This document shows positions 36,251-47,406 of a stretch of 64,000 nt of DNA, in pieces. Position 1 is the stretch's first letter, and each line of letters begins with the position of its first letter. A model generated the notes under the pieces. It saw only the letters and a program-made list of their open reading frames with translations, did no database searches and was not told the origin of the DNA. Position numbers and translations under genes: made by a program. The stretch covers positions 10,187,284-10,251,283 of the forward strand of contig JAJEKV010000052.1 in NCBI GenBank assembly GCA_021234155.1, read 5' to 3'. The DNA comes from Isoetes taiwanensis (lineage: Eukaryota > Streptophyta > Lycopodiopsida > Isoetales > Isoetaceae).

Positions 36251-36689
36251 AAAAAAAAAAAAACAAGGTGCTGCGCACGGAGGGTTGCCCTCCATGGCCG
36301 GAGGGTGAAGTGGCTTAAATCGTACTTGAAAGTCGTGTTTTTACAATCAGTCAAAGTTGCTATTTTAAGACATTGACATTTTGCGAAGGTGATGGTAGCC
36401 ATTTGCATTACTAACTCCTCCTTAGATGTTGAGCTCCTCTTGGACTAGGATCTAGCTGGACACATGGACTCTGAGGTTTCAGTGTAAAAACATATTGTTG
36501 CTAGGTTACTAGTAATTATAATAGCAATGTTATCAGGGTTGGTTATTGTGTGGAGGAAGTATTTACAAGCTTTTCTTGAAAGAAAACTGTGGTGTTGCAA
36601 ATCTTAATTTCCAAGCTTGGCATGTAGTTGTTGGAGGGTTTTCCTATAAGAATGCTTCAAACTGCAATGTAGGTGCCCATGAGCATCAT

Positions 36690-37333
36690 GAAATAGAATA
36701 TATGAACCTGATGCATATGCTCAGAATTTCCAGCCAGGTTATAGTGTTGCAGGGGCATATGGAGCAATGAATGAGGGAGCTGCCTGCGGTTATAGTGAAC
36801 ATGCAAGTGGACTTGGAGCGGGCAGCTATGGAGCAACATCAAAAGCCAGAGATGCTGCAGGAGTATATAGAGGAGCTGCCAGCAATTACGGTGAAAATGC
36901 AAGGTATGGAGTAGCACCATCTAGATATAATAGTAGTTATATTGGTGCTCATCGTGGTGCATATGGAAGTGGACTTGGAGCAGGCAACTATGGAGCAACA
37001 TCAAAAGCCAGAAGTGCTTGGAGTGCTAAGCATGAAGTGCGGTGGGTACCCAAGCGGTGGCCAGTCTTTGCCGGGTAGGTAACTATGGTGCAACATTGTG
37101 GGGATCAGGTGCAACAACTAGGTAGAATACTGCCAGTACACCAGAGTATAGTAGCTATGCCGATGGGCAGACTGGTTGCAGCTATGCATCTAATCCAAGG
37201 GATAATTAGGAAAGCGATTAGTATGGAGCATCAGGTGGGGCTACAGGTGCTGGAGGTTATGCCGGTACTTTTGCAAATGGTTATGAAAGTACAAGATACC
37301 CTGATAGCACTTGGAGGTCTTGCAGTTTTTTAA
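36690..37333 (+). pseudogene. Gly/Tyr/Ala-rich tail of an RNA-binding protein
   Basis: From about 36690 the plus strand encodes a repetitive low-complexity chain with units such as GLGAGSYGATSKAR, AYGAMNEGAACGYSEHASG and NYGENARYG, continuing to 37078. After a frame change it carries on with YSSYADGQTG and GGYAGTFANGYESTRYPDS to about 37310. Such GYG/NYG-rich tails follow RRM domains in plant hnRNP-like proteins. No RRM (RNP1/RNP2 motif) is found upstream, and the segment has several stops and frame changes, so I read it as a pseudogene tail. A storage or cell-wall glycine-rich protein is an alternative. Confidence 0.45.
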
Positions 37334-37689
37334 AAATTATAGAGGTAATGTTGTTGCTAGAGCTAGACTTGGAAAAACTCCATTTGGAGGTAGCTATATT
37401 GCAAGTGTTAGAATCTGCTGGATGAGATGGTTTGGAGAAGGAGAAATAGAGTTAGTTTTAAATTGGCTGAGGGGGAGTGCTTCATAAAGTCTTCTCAAAA
37501 GAATCTGTTCAAGATTAAGATGGGCAGGCAGGGATAGAAGAGGAGTTGTTTTTGAATTGGCTAAGGGGCGCATCATAAAGTCTTTCCCAAACATTCGCGG
37601 TTTGGGTAGATGTAGAAAGTGTTTTTTTTCTTGTGTTATACCCCAGCTTATCGCACACCTTCATATTGCATTTTTAAGAAACAATCTAG

Positions 37690-38480
37690 AGCAACAAGAC
37701 GCTTATCATGTCCGAGAATATCCGGCTATTACAAAGATTCCAATACACCACATTTGGCTCGATGCCTTCTTGTTGCATCTCCATGAAACAAACCGAAGAA
37801 AGTAAAATTTCACTATGTTGGACATACCCGGATATCATTGCACCCCATGATACCACATTTCGATATGGCGATCGCTAAAGACTCGAATTTTGCTTCATCC
37901 GGACTTCCACATTTGCATACATATCAATTAAGGTACTCCCTATGAACACATCTTTTATGAAAACCACCTCTAATTACCCAATTGTGCACTAGTCCGCCAT
38001 GGCTTACCTCCCAATATAGGCACATGCTTTTAGGATGCTACATTCGATTTGACAAGTTTTCAAACACGTTAAGTGCTCCACCTAAATTTCCACACTTTGC
38101 ATACATATGGATCAACGTGTTACTTGAACAATGTCCGATTGAAGCCCACGCTCATTAATCCGGGTGATGGATAAATCTTCCCCGTAGAAGCTTAGATGTC
38201 ATCGAACATGCTTTGAGGAGGAACATAAATATACCTATCGCTTTCCATACCGAAGATTGCATTTTGTGGTACAATTCAATAGCTTCATCTCCTCGGTCAA
38301 GGTTAGCATTGGCTGAAATAATTGCGACCCATGTAAATGCATTTGGTTCTGCAATTTTATTGAAGCTTTTTATTTGCTTCAAATAAAAGTTTTGTGATAA
38401 AGGTGCAAACAACCGAATGAGATGGTAAGCCTAAGGCGTGATTGATTCAAACCCATTGTTTGCTAGGAGATATAATTACC
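37690..38480 (-). pseudogene. PPR (pentatricopeptide repeat) gene B, broken
   Basis: PPR proteins bind organellar RNA in plants; PLS-type members direct editing and processing. Minus-strand translations give FNKIAEPNAFTWVAIISANA then DRGDEAIELYHKM (about 38225-38360), a LLKACS linker, an LIDMYA-x(n)-DEAKF block (about 37880-37940), a NVVSWGAMISGYVQ block (about 37820-37860) and FVIAGYSR near 37700. These are successive PLS modules in changing frames. At three places one extra A in a CG (or CGG read as CAG) would restore the frame, for example before the NVVSWG block. The start resembles the first modules of gene A at 41.7-42 kb, so the two are paralogues in tandem. Confidence 0.7.
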
Positions 38481-39246
38481 TCAAGCTTCGATGCTAATCG
38501 TGAAAAGCGTGAACAATCACAATGGTAATTCCTTTCGATGGGTTCCATGCTTAACGACCACCCAACAACGAGCTTGGCCCAACAATCAACCCTCCTTGAG
38601 CACCATATATGCCATGTCCTATGCATATTGTTGTTTCTAGCCAAAATCTGCTACAGCATGTTCCGGTTCATGACAATCTGGCGCTTCATTTTGCTTCATG
38701 CATTGCAAGAGCAAAGGGCACAAAGAAATTGGTTTGGCATTAGAGGCAATTCCACGGACATTGCCCTAAAGAATGGGCCAAGGCTTTTCTTGCAAAACAC
38801 GAGATGCATCATGTCAATCATTTGAACATGCGCCAAGCTTTTAGCCCGCTGGAATAACTGCAATAACAAGTTGTATTTACAAAACAAACGAAGAGTTCGC
38901 TTCCTCGTTACCCATTATTTTCCATAAGAATTCCAAGTACATTGATATGGCAGCTCTACATATTCATAAACATAATATAATGCAGATTTTGATGCAATTT
39001 TGCCTATTGCCAGAATGTCTCTCAAGGCGATGCCATACCATGAACAAAAATAAAGTAAATATCCTCAAGGACCACGCATGGCTCATCATGGGCAAACTCC
39101 CACTTATCTCTAGTATGACTACACTCCTAAATATACAATCAAATAAGACTTAGTTTTTTCTTGTCAAGTAGTTTCATCGCCATCCGCAAAGAACATACTC
39201 CTTCTTGCTCCTTTCTAACCTTGTTAGAAAGTAAAGAACACCAAAA

Positions 39247-39770
39247 TCAGGTAGATTCCTCCAACTTGTTCGAGGCATCTTTCTTGCCATGATTTTGTGA
39301 AATGCAAACAACATAATAGTGGAGGCCAAACAAAGAGCACAATGATCCACTTGAGATCAAGGCTGAATCTTGAGGCCAAACAAAGAGCACAATGACGCCC
39401 ACAAGATCAATTGATTGTATAACAAGATAGAAAATATGGCCAAAAGCTTGCGCGATTCTGCGTAAATGTACAACTGGACTGGAAGGGGAGATCTTATAGA
39501 AAAATACCATGATGTCAAAGCCAATGAGCAGGGATGCCAATCTGAGCATGCAAGTATACAATCGATATAGGTTGATAATCGGAAGAATTTTCAGTAAAGC
39601 ATCATTCGATATTTTCAAAAACAAATAAAGAACCAACATGAGTGGCATTAAGAGAAGTCCATATGAAATCACTAAGCTACTAAAGGAGCAAGTTGTTCCC
39701 CAAGCGGAGGCAAAATGCCTCTCAGTAATGTCTTTGGGTTGGCAAATGCCGTAATCTTTGATTTGTTTGA
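39247..39770 (-). CDS. Unrecognised multi-pass membrane protein, C-terminal part
   Basis: An open minus-strand frame from about 39770 to the stop at 39247 begins KDYGICQPKDITERHFASAW and continues with four to five hydrophobic stretches: LVISYGLLLMPLMLVLYLFL, a YTCMLRLASLLIGFDIMVFF segment, an HIFYLVIQSIDLVGVIVLFV segment, and a last one ending GLHYYVVCISQ. It finishes with a hydrophilic KKDASNKLEEST tail. Even codon-like composition and the charged tail argue for a real gene. A stop interrupts the frame just upstream, so the N-terminal part is missing or shifted. It lies between PPR genes A and B on the same strand. I cannot name the family. Confidence 0.5.
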
Positions 39771-40069
39771 TATCCTTTCAATCTCGTGACGCTAACCGTT
39801 TCCGCAACTTGATTGTCCGGGCTCCCTCCAGTGTCTCTCTGTTTCTCATGACTTTGCAAAAGGCGTGATACTTCATCCCTAGTCATACATTTTCATGGTG
39901 TACAATAATTTTAGCACGGGGGTGTCACTGGCTGGTGAGTTTCGGACAATGTACCAATCGCCCCATATGTCTGTGAAAAGACCATGCATTTACTTATTGT
40001 TATGTTTATGCGCCGTAAGAAAAAATTACGTACCTCTTTTCATTTTCACCTCTTTCACAACACCGATAC

Positions 40070-42040
40070 TCACATATGGCTGGGCATTTGAAATGCTTTG
40101 GTTAGGTGTTCCACCCTCCGCATCTTCTTCTTATGGATGTTTCTCCCAAGATCAATGGCACCTATCTTGTGTTTGCATGCTTTCAACATGCTCAAAAAGG
40201 TAACTACACTTGGAGCTATTCCTTCTTGGTGCATATTGTCAAAGCATTCCAAAGCAAGTAATTCTTTCTCATTCCGAGCATATCCATCTATCATTGCATT
40301 CCGCACCACCAAATCCCGAACTTTCAGTTCATTGAAAACTTTGGCGTGCCCTCGGTCCGCATTTCCACATTTAGCATACATATCGACTATCATACCTCCT
40401 ATGACAATGTCGATTGGAGGCCACTTTCTATGATCTTCGGTGGATTTGTTCCGCTTTTGCTCTATGGCACCAATATCGCCACATGCCTTCAAAACACTAA
40501 TAAAGGTGACACAATCGGGGATTATGCTGTCTCTCGCATGTTATCAAAGCATTCTAGACCAAGATCGTGATTTCCCATGTTTAACATAACCAAAGAATCA
40601 TTGTGTCCTGTGTTACAATGTCATGTTCGGCAATTTAGTGAAGAGTCCGCAAGCCTCATCCAAGTTGCCACATTTAACATACATGTCTATTAGGAGCTTC
40701 CAAGAACGGCATCAAGTTGTAGACCACTATCAAGCATCACGCTCATGAATAACTCTTCCTTTGCTATACGTAACCTGTGTTGTTTGCATTCCTTCACAAA
40801 GTGCTCAAAAATGATACTTTTGTTGGTCTTAACTTCTCTTGCAACATGTGCTCTAAATACTCAAGAGCAAGGAAATTTTCCCGTGTTGAACATATCCAAG
40901 AATGATTGTCCCCAAGTCCTTTGCATTCGGTTAGGCAACATATCAAAGACATTTTTCGCTTCCTTTAATTTCCCACACTTGTTTGTACATGTCAAAAGGC
41001 TAGTCCCCACAATAATATCCATCTGAAGCCGAGATTCAATGATTTGTTCGTGGATAAGCCTGCTTTTCGCGTGGCATTTATATGCCGCCACTTGCCTTCG
41101 GAATGTTAACAAATATGACTTTGTCGGGTATAATGTTTTAAATTCGCATCTTTTCAAACATATCAAGGGCAAGGATTCCTTTCCCATGCTTGATATATCC
41201 TGCAATAATTGCACCCCATGTCACGACATTCCGATTCCTTGACTTTTCAAGGAGCCTAATTGCCTCATCCATGTGCCCACATTTTGCATACATGTCGACA
41301 ATTGTATTCATTAGGTGCGTATCAAAGTGAAGCTTACATTCTATGATATGTTCATGGATATATCTACCTGCCCTATTAAGGCCATGTTACTACATGCTTT
41401 CAAAGCACTAAAAAGAGACTTTATTTGGCCTTGTTCCTCGTATCCCGCATTTCATAAAAACATTGCAATGCATAAAGTCCCTTTCCATGTTGGGCATATC
41501 CCGATATCAATGCACCCCATGTCACTACATCCACAATTAACAACTTGTCAAAGATTGCCTCGCCCAACTCTCCACATTTGGCATATGTATGTACAAGAAT
41601 ACTTCCCACCATCGGATCAGATTGGAGGCCATACTCAATGATATGCCCATGGATATATCTGCATTGCTCTATGGCACTTGTGTTTTGCACGCTTTTAATA
41701 TGTTTAGAAAGGTAAACTTATCTACTATTTTGCTCTCATGCCACATTCTATGATATAGATTCGGGGCTAATTCAGATTTTCCAAGCTTCATGTATGATGC
41801 AATGATTGCATTCCATGTATCTTGACTTGGTTTTATGACCTTGTTGAATATATAATTTGCTTCAAACAAGCATTCACATGAGGCAAACAAACGAATCAGA
41901 TGATCACCCAATACAACAATTGAAACAAGTCCAGCCCGAACTGTCAAGGAGTGTACTTGCCTGCCTAGTTGCAAGTCTTGCAATTTTGCACACTCATGCA
42001 CCGCATAATAAGCAACGCTCTAGGTATGTGATCTCCGTTT
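40070..42040 (-). pseudogene. PPR gene A, PLS type, frameshifted
   Basis: Read from 42040 downward, the first modules give HECAKLQDLQLGRQVH, then FNKVIKPSQDTWNAIIASYM and FTFLNILKAC. They are followed by IEQCRYIHGHIIEYGLQSD, TYAKCGELGEA and VVTWGALISGYAQHGKGLYA (41421-41690), a NTIVDMYAKCGHMDEAI block (about 41270), VFDMLPNRMQRTW (about 40930) and GGMIVDMYAKCGN...MIDGYARNEKELLALECF (40200-40410), ending with SVVTFLSMLKAC near 40110. At least eight modules are visible. Every ~100-300 bp the frame changes, so no single long ORF exists. No E/DYW editing domain was found. The intact spacing of modules despite many small indels is more like sequence errors than ancient decay. Confidence 0.8.
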
Positions 42041-42854
42041 TGCGCCTTTAGTTTCTCTGGACGAATCGCTTCAACCAATCCAATGTTGGAAATCTGCAAT
42101 TATGTCATTTAAGAAGCACGCCACGTTAGAGCTCCCGATTCAAATTCAAAAGCTAGATACCGGACTAATCTTGAGAAGCACATGAACAAGAGAACAAATG
42201 AACTTGGTCTTATTGGAGCTTGTTTGATCCTGTCACTCCGTAGCTTGTGAAACATTTGGCACTACTACTACTACTACTAGAAAAAAAGAACGGGTTATAA
42301 TGGATACCACTAGGTAAAAGTGCCTCTATTAAAAGTTTCTACCTGCGTTGCTTCTCTTGTTCGAGGAGAACCAAATATAGAAGAAGAAGATGAAGAAGTC
42401 AGAATCCTTAGCGTGCCTTTGATTTAGCCATTCTCTCGTGTAATGGCATGCATCGAACATGGCTCCCGGCAGATCCATTGTTGTCTCGATGATTTCATAT
42501 GCTCATTCATGTACCAATTGTTAGAAATTCTTCATTATGCTTACAAACAGAAAGGCAAGGAAGGCTCCCAACTCACTGCCTCCGTTTGAATACATATAGC
42601 TTTAAGGCAAAATCGATGGCATAATCTGTACCATCCCATCCAGGCCTAGTTACCAGATTTGTATGTGTTTGATCCTAAAACTGTCGCAGAATCAACATAG
42701 AAAAGCGCCTGCGAAGGAATGGGCTGGATGACCGAGCACTTACAGGCACCAGCCAGTTTTTAGCAGTCACCAGTATATGCTAGGCATATGCCGGCATATA
42801 CCTGGATATGCCCACATACCCACATAAACGAGGGTTTGCCCCCCTAGGGGCAAC

Positions 42855-43335
42855 CCAAAAATTACGAAAAAAGGGCACAGTGGTTGCAATGCAAAATGCT
42901 TGTATCCATTGGGCTGTGGACATGGCAAATTCGCACCGTAGCCACGCCCTAAAAAGAAAGAAAAGAAAGTGTTGCATAGTGGCTATAGTACGAAATGCAT
43001 GTATCCGTTGGTTATAAATATGGCAAATGCACACTGTAACCATGTTCTTGAGGTTGTTAACGAAATACAGATTTGAATCTACGACCTGTTCATTAAAAAC
43101 CTAGAGTCTCAAGCCTCAACCCTAGTGGGTTTTCCATGTTGGCATCGAGGTTGGGCCCTTAAGTGATCCCATCAAACCTCTAATGAATTTTGCACTGTAA
43201 CTACGGTGCGAAAACAACACTTCCATATTTTATGTTATACATAATTTTGCACCATACCTACGGTGCAAAAACAACACTTCCTTATTTTATAATATCCACA
43301 TTTTCGAATCGTAGCTACTTTAATTTTTTATGTTA
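42855..43335 (+). repeat. Palindromic CACCGTAGCTACGGTG repeat cluster, right
   Basis: Same family and orientation as 35735-36250, but with the parts in reverse order: CATTGGGCTGTGGACATGGC words (42900-43040) come first, then units with CACTGTAACTACGGTGCGAA and CACCATACCTACGGTGC (43190-43330). Confidence 0.75.
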
Positions 43336-43379
43336 CATTGAAAGCAAAACTTTCCAACTAATATACAATAGATCTCTAA

Positions 43380-43790
43380 TTAATTGTCACTTATATTTAT
43401 ATTACATAGATTCATATAGAGATAATATTTTTGGTGGCATGCATGACTCCAATTCATAGCATTCTTCTCTGCGCTTTCCCACCTTCTGGCCTCGAGCATA
43501 AAATGGAAGAAATTTAAGTATGTCTCAAACTCTAATTGCCGCCGGACATCGAATAGAGACCACTCGCTCTCCACTCCGAGACTTTTGAATAGCGGATTAT
43601 CCTTATGAATATTTAAGTCTATGACAACGGAATGAGTGCCATCATTGTCGTCTTGTTCTACTGGAATCCAGACGTACTTTCTTCCTTCACGAACATTCAT
43701 TTTTCCATCTCCTATACTTAAAAGTGACATACAACATTTGCTTCCGAATGCAATATCTAAACCGAACCATGTCTTGACTTATCCGGCATT
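43380..43790 (-). pseudogene. Unrecognised gene fragment, copy 1
   Basis: The minus strand encodes SIGDGKMNVREGRKYVWIPV, then EQDDNDGT and a continuation LFKSLGVESEWSLFDVRRQL and EFETYLNFFHFMLEARRWE. The part up to EQDDNDGT recurs at 44790-44880. The continuation is present only here. The sequence looks like a real globular protein, but no family is recognised. It abuts the left arm of the smaller inverted repeat. Confidence 0.4.
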
Positions 43791-43810
43791 CAGTAGATTC
43801 AGCTCCATCA

Positions 43811-44744
43811 TGAAGTCGGGCAACTCCAACCTTCAAGAAATAAACTATCTAAAAAACTATCCACCGACTGTTGAACTATAAACATCTTCAAGGTCTTCTT
43901 AACATTGTCGACGCTTTTGAATAAGGCCAGTGTTGCAAAATCGCGTATTTTATAAAATCCACATGTACGATCGTTCGATATCGTCTTTGCGGTGCGCATA
44001 TATAAAAAATTACTTTAAACGTTCTTTTATAACATAAATACGTGCCCCTTTTTTTCATCTAAAACCATATACTAGGTAGAAAAAAACAAGCCTAACGAAA
44101 CCCTAGCAAAGGTCGAAGCCTCCTGCTTTCTAAACTGCAAGCCGTTAGTCGAGCTTTTCCTTCAACCGGAGATGAGATTCACCGGTGATTGCAAGTTGTC
44201 TAGGGCGGAGGCGCATTCCTTAGCATGTAGGCGTGTTTTAACACTTCCGGTAGCTCAAGATCGGGCCGTTCTAATGGGTTTTTTGTTTTAGATCGTTGTT
44301 ATTTTCGAGATTCCTATGCTTCATTACATCCAGGGCGGACTCATATTGAGGAAGCCTAATGCCTTATTTATCCGCATAAAGTTGTGTTTTCAGTTCTTCA
44401 ATTTTGTCTCTCGATTTATTCCCTCTTCATTTTATAGGTAATATCATTAGGCTGGCCAGAGTCATGTTTACTTATCGGTCGAAAGGAGAGGTTTGACCAC
44501 GATATTTTCACATTGATTCAGCCGGCACTATAGACTATCATGAGGCATGGTCTCTATCTATATCCATAAATATTTCAATCTTCTTTGCCAAGTAAAAGAC
44601 TCATTTTATTTACTTAAAAGGGAAATCGGTGACCTCACGAATGAGAACGCGACCTTGAAGCGGAGGAATCAATGTCACTTCTATTTCAAGGTCAATTTGA
44701 GGAAACCATTTGCACTTGATGTGCAGTCTAAGGTATGTTCCAGA
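43811..44744 (+). repeat. Smaller inverted duplication, left arm
   Basis: Pairs with 45372-46344 over its whole length (for example CTAGCAAAGGTCGAAGCCTC at 44104 against its complement near 46010). The spacer is about 630 bp. This arm shows CGG/CCG where the other arm has CAG/CTG, as in GATCGGGCCGTT versus GATCAGGCTGTT. Confidence 0.85.
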
Positions 44745-44789
44745 ACCATTTGCACTTGATGTGCAGTCTAAGGTATATTCCAGAACTTG

Positions 44790-45194
44790 AGTGCCATCAT
44801 TGTCGTCTTGTTCTACTGGAATCCAGATGTACTTTCTTCCTTCACGAACATTCATTTTTCCATCTCCTATACTTAAAAGTGACTACAACATTTGCTTCCG
44901 AATGCAATATCTAAACTGAACCATGTCTCGACTTATCCGGCATTCAGTAGATTCAGCTCCATGATTGCAAAGAGAATTCACTTCAGCTGCAGAGTTCTTG
45001 GTCTTCGATTTTGATTTCAAAGACAAATCTGCTCCACAACCCATGCATAAACTCTTTGTTTCAGTACTACTACTCACCTGTGCACAACAACCAGTTCCAT
45101 TGCAAGTATAAGATGCCTTACCTGGGACTTTAATAATCTCATGCCTATTCTGATACTTTTGCTTAAACACACTGAAAAAATACTCAAGTGTCAA
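44790..45194 (-). pseudogene. Unrecognised gene fragment, copy 2 (longer upstream part)
   Basis: Minus-strand translation from 45194: LEYFFSVFKQKYQNRHEIIK, then VPGKASYTCNGTGCCAQVSS, KSLCMGCGADLSLKSKSK, an ESTECRISRDMVQFRYCIRK segment, a stop, then KMNVREGRKYIWIPVEQDDN. Paired cysteines (GTGCC, CMGCG) hint at a metal-binding module. The last ~45 residues match copy 1 at 43.6-43.8 kb. It occupies the spacer of the smaller inverted repeat. Family unknown. Confidence 0.4.
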
Positions 45195-45371
45195 AATCCA
45201 GGAGCAATGTCTAGATCTAAAACCAGCATTCCACTTTCACAACGATCACAAGTTTGCAGGCGGGATGAACGAAAGTGTAGGCAAAATTGCTGGATAAGGG
45301 TCTCCCTAGATTAACTGAATGTCTAACCCCTAAAATTTCAGGAAGTAATAATTATGCTTCTACGGGTTCGA

Positions 45372-46344
45372 CCGGAACATACCTTAGGACTGCACATCAA
45401 GTGCAAATGGTTTCCTCAAATTGGCCTTGAAATAGAAGTGACATTGATTCCTCGTTTCAAGGTTACTGCTCTCATTTGGGGGGTCAACTGGATTTCCCTT
45501 TTAAATAATAAAAAATGAGCTTCTTTTTTTTCGCATAAAGAAGATTGAAATATTTATGGATATAGCTAGAGACCATGCCTCATGATAGTATATAGTGTCG
45601 GCTGAATCAATGTGAAAATCGTGTCAAACATCTCCTTTCGATTTGCATAAGTAAACACATCCTCTGCAGAAGGGCCAGCGGCAGATATTACCTATAAATG
45701 AAGAGGGAATAAATCGAGACAAAATTGATGAACCGAAAACACAACTTTATGCAGATAAATAAGGCATTAGGCTTCACTCAATATGAGTCAAGCGATGGTG
45801 TAACAGGGCTAGCATAGGAATCTTAGAAATAACAACGATCTAAAACAAAAACCTTATTAGAACAGCCTGATCTTGAGCTATTGGAAGTGTTAGAACACGC
45901 CTACATGCTAGGGAATCGCCTCCACGCCCTAGACAACTTGCAAAATCGGTGAATCACGATCTCCGTTTGAAGGAAAAGCTCGACTACTTGGCAGCGAGGA
46001 AAGCAGGAGGCTTCGACCTTTGCTAGGGTTTAGTTAGGGTTCGACCTTTGCTAGGGTTTCGTTAGGCTTGTCTTTTTCTACCTAGTATATGGTTTTAGAT
46101 GAAAAAAAGGGGCACGTATTTATGTTATAAAAGAACGTTTAAAGTATTTTTTATATGTATGTACAGTACGTACGGAACGGTACTGTACATGTGGATTTTA
46201 TAAAATACGCGTATTTTTGCAACACTGGCCTTATTCAAAAGCGCCGACAATGTTAAGAAGACCTTGAAGATGTTTATAGTTCAACAGTCGGTGGATAGTT
46301 TTTTAGATAGTTTATTTCTTGAAGGTTGGAGTTGCCCGACTTCA
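45372..46344 (-). repeat. Smaller inverted duplication, right arm
   Basis: Reverse-complement partner of 43811-44744. Near 46155-46195 it carries a TACGTAC-rich palindromic patch (GTACAGTACGTACGG...GGTACTGTAC) that has a different sequence in the left arm (43955-44000). Confidence 0.85.
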
Positions 46345-46416
46345 TTTGCTTTTTGTGCATGAACGTCCATCAGTGGTTCATTACTTTTGCTCACTATAGT
46401 TGTGATCTATTTTCAG

Positions 46417-46680
46417 CTCTATAAATCAAAACAGTATTGTGGCGTATGTAAGAAAGTCTGGCATTTTACAGATAAGGGTGACTGGGTAAATATTTAAAAT
46501 CTTGTTTGATGCATTTTTTAGCAACACCGTGGTGCTGACACTGTTGTGCAACATGTTCAATGTGATGAATGTGAAATATGGGTTCATGCTGAATGTGATG
46601 AGATCAGTGGCAAGCACCTGAAGGAATGTATGGAGCATATTTTGAGATTCATTGGCGTGTTTCTAATGGAAGGATGAAAA
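46417..46680 (+). pseudogene. PHD-finger fragment of a trithorax-like (ATX3/4/5-type) histone methyltransferase
   Basis: A TTTTCAG acceptor precedes LYKSKQYCGVCKKVWHFTDK then GDW (46417-46485), followed by a GT...AG gap of only 36 bp and then a frame with VQCDECEIWVHAECDEISGK before HLKE. The C-x2-C ... W-H ... C-x2-C-x2-WVHAEC pattern is the PHD finger of plant ATX3/4/5-type H3K4 methyltransferases, which reads chromatin marks. The gap is too short for a normal plant intron and the frame ends in a stop soon after, so this is a fragment. It lies between the smaller inverted repeat and the hAT element and may have been captured with them. Confidence 0.65.
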
Positions 46681-47406
46681 TAGTGATCAGAAGGAATTCA
46701 TAATCTATCAGGTTATCATGAATGATTGAATTAGGCCACCATTTCTCCATGTACATTAGAATTAACTATCAAGTCATCACCAATTATTGAATTAGATCAA
46801 CGTTTCTTTGTGCATACATATGTTGGCACAAATGATAATAAATCTGTGTTGCAATTTTTTTATTCTGCGCATAAGCGAAAATAGGGTACATGTTGTTTTT
46901 GTTGTTGTACTTGCCGCAGAATAAAGATTATGTTGTTTAATTTGTCGTCTTGATTATTTTGAAATTTTGAACAAAAATTGGCAAAGGGAACTTACTCTTG
47001 TCGATTGTCGAAAACACCAAAAGGATAAAGTTGAGAATGATGATGGGATTGAAGAGTATGTCTTTTGCATCAACTTCTAGTTTGCTAACAAATGCATCTC
47101 CTGACAGAGAAATCAGGCTTGCTTCAATTTATGCTACATGATAGCTTTTTGAATGGTTAAAGAAAGAAAGAAAGAAAGATTTATTAACATCTACGTAAGA
47201 CCCGAAGGGTCTATGAGTATTCATATGAGCAGCATAACATATGAGTGTTCTTGCATTCACGTTGGCTCTTTGTGCATAAGTCGAGAATTTTGGAGAAACA
47301 TCAATTCCACGGGTGTCTTTATTACAGTGCTTATGTGTAGCTATTGTGGGAAGTACAAGGATTTTTGTTCTACCATTTAATTTGAGTTGTACTCCAACAG
47401 TCCGAA

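Noticed and set aside
35959-36408. 149-codon minus-strand frame
   Set aside because: Runs through the palindromic repeat cluster and A-runs; not protein-like.
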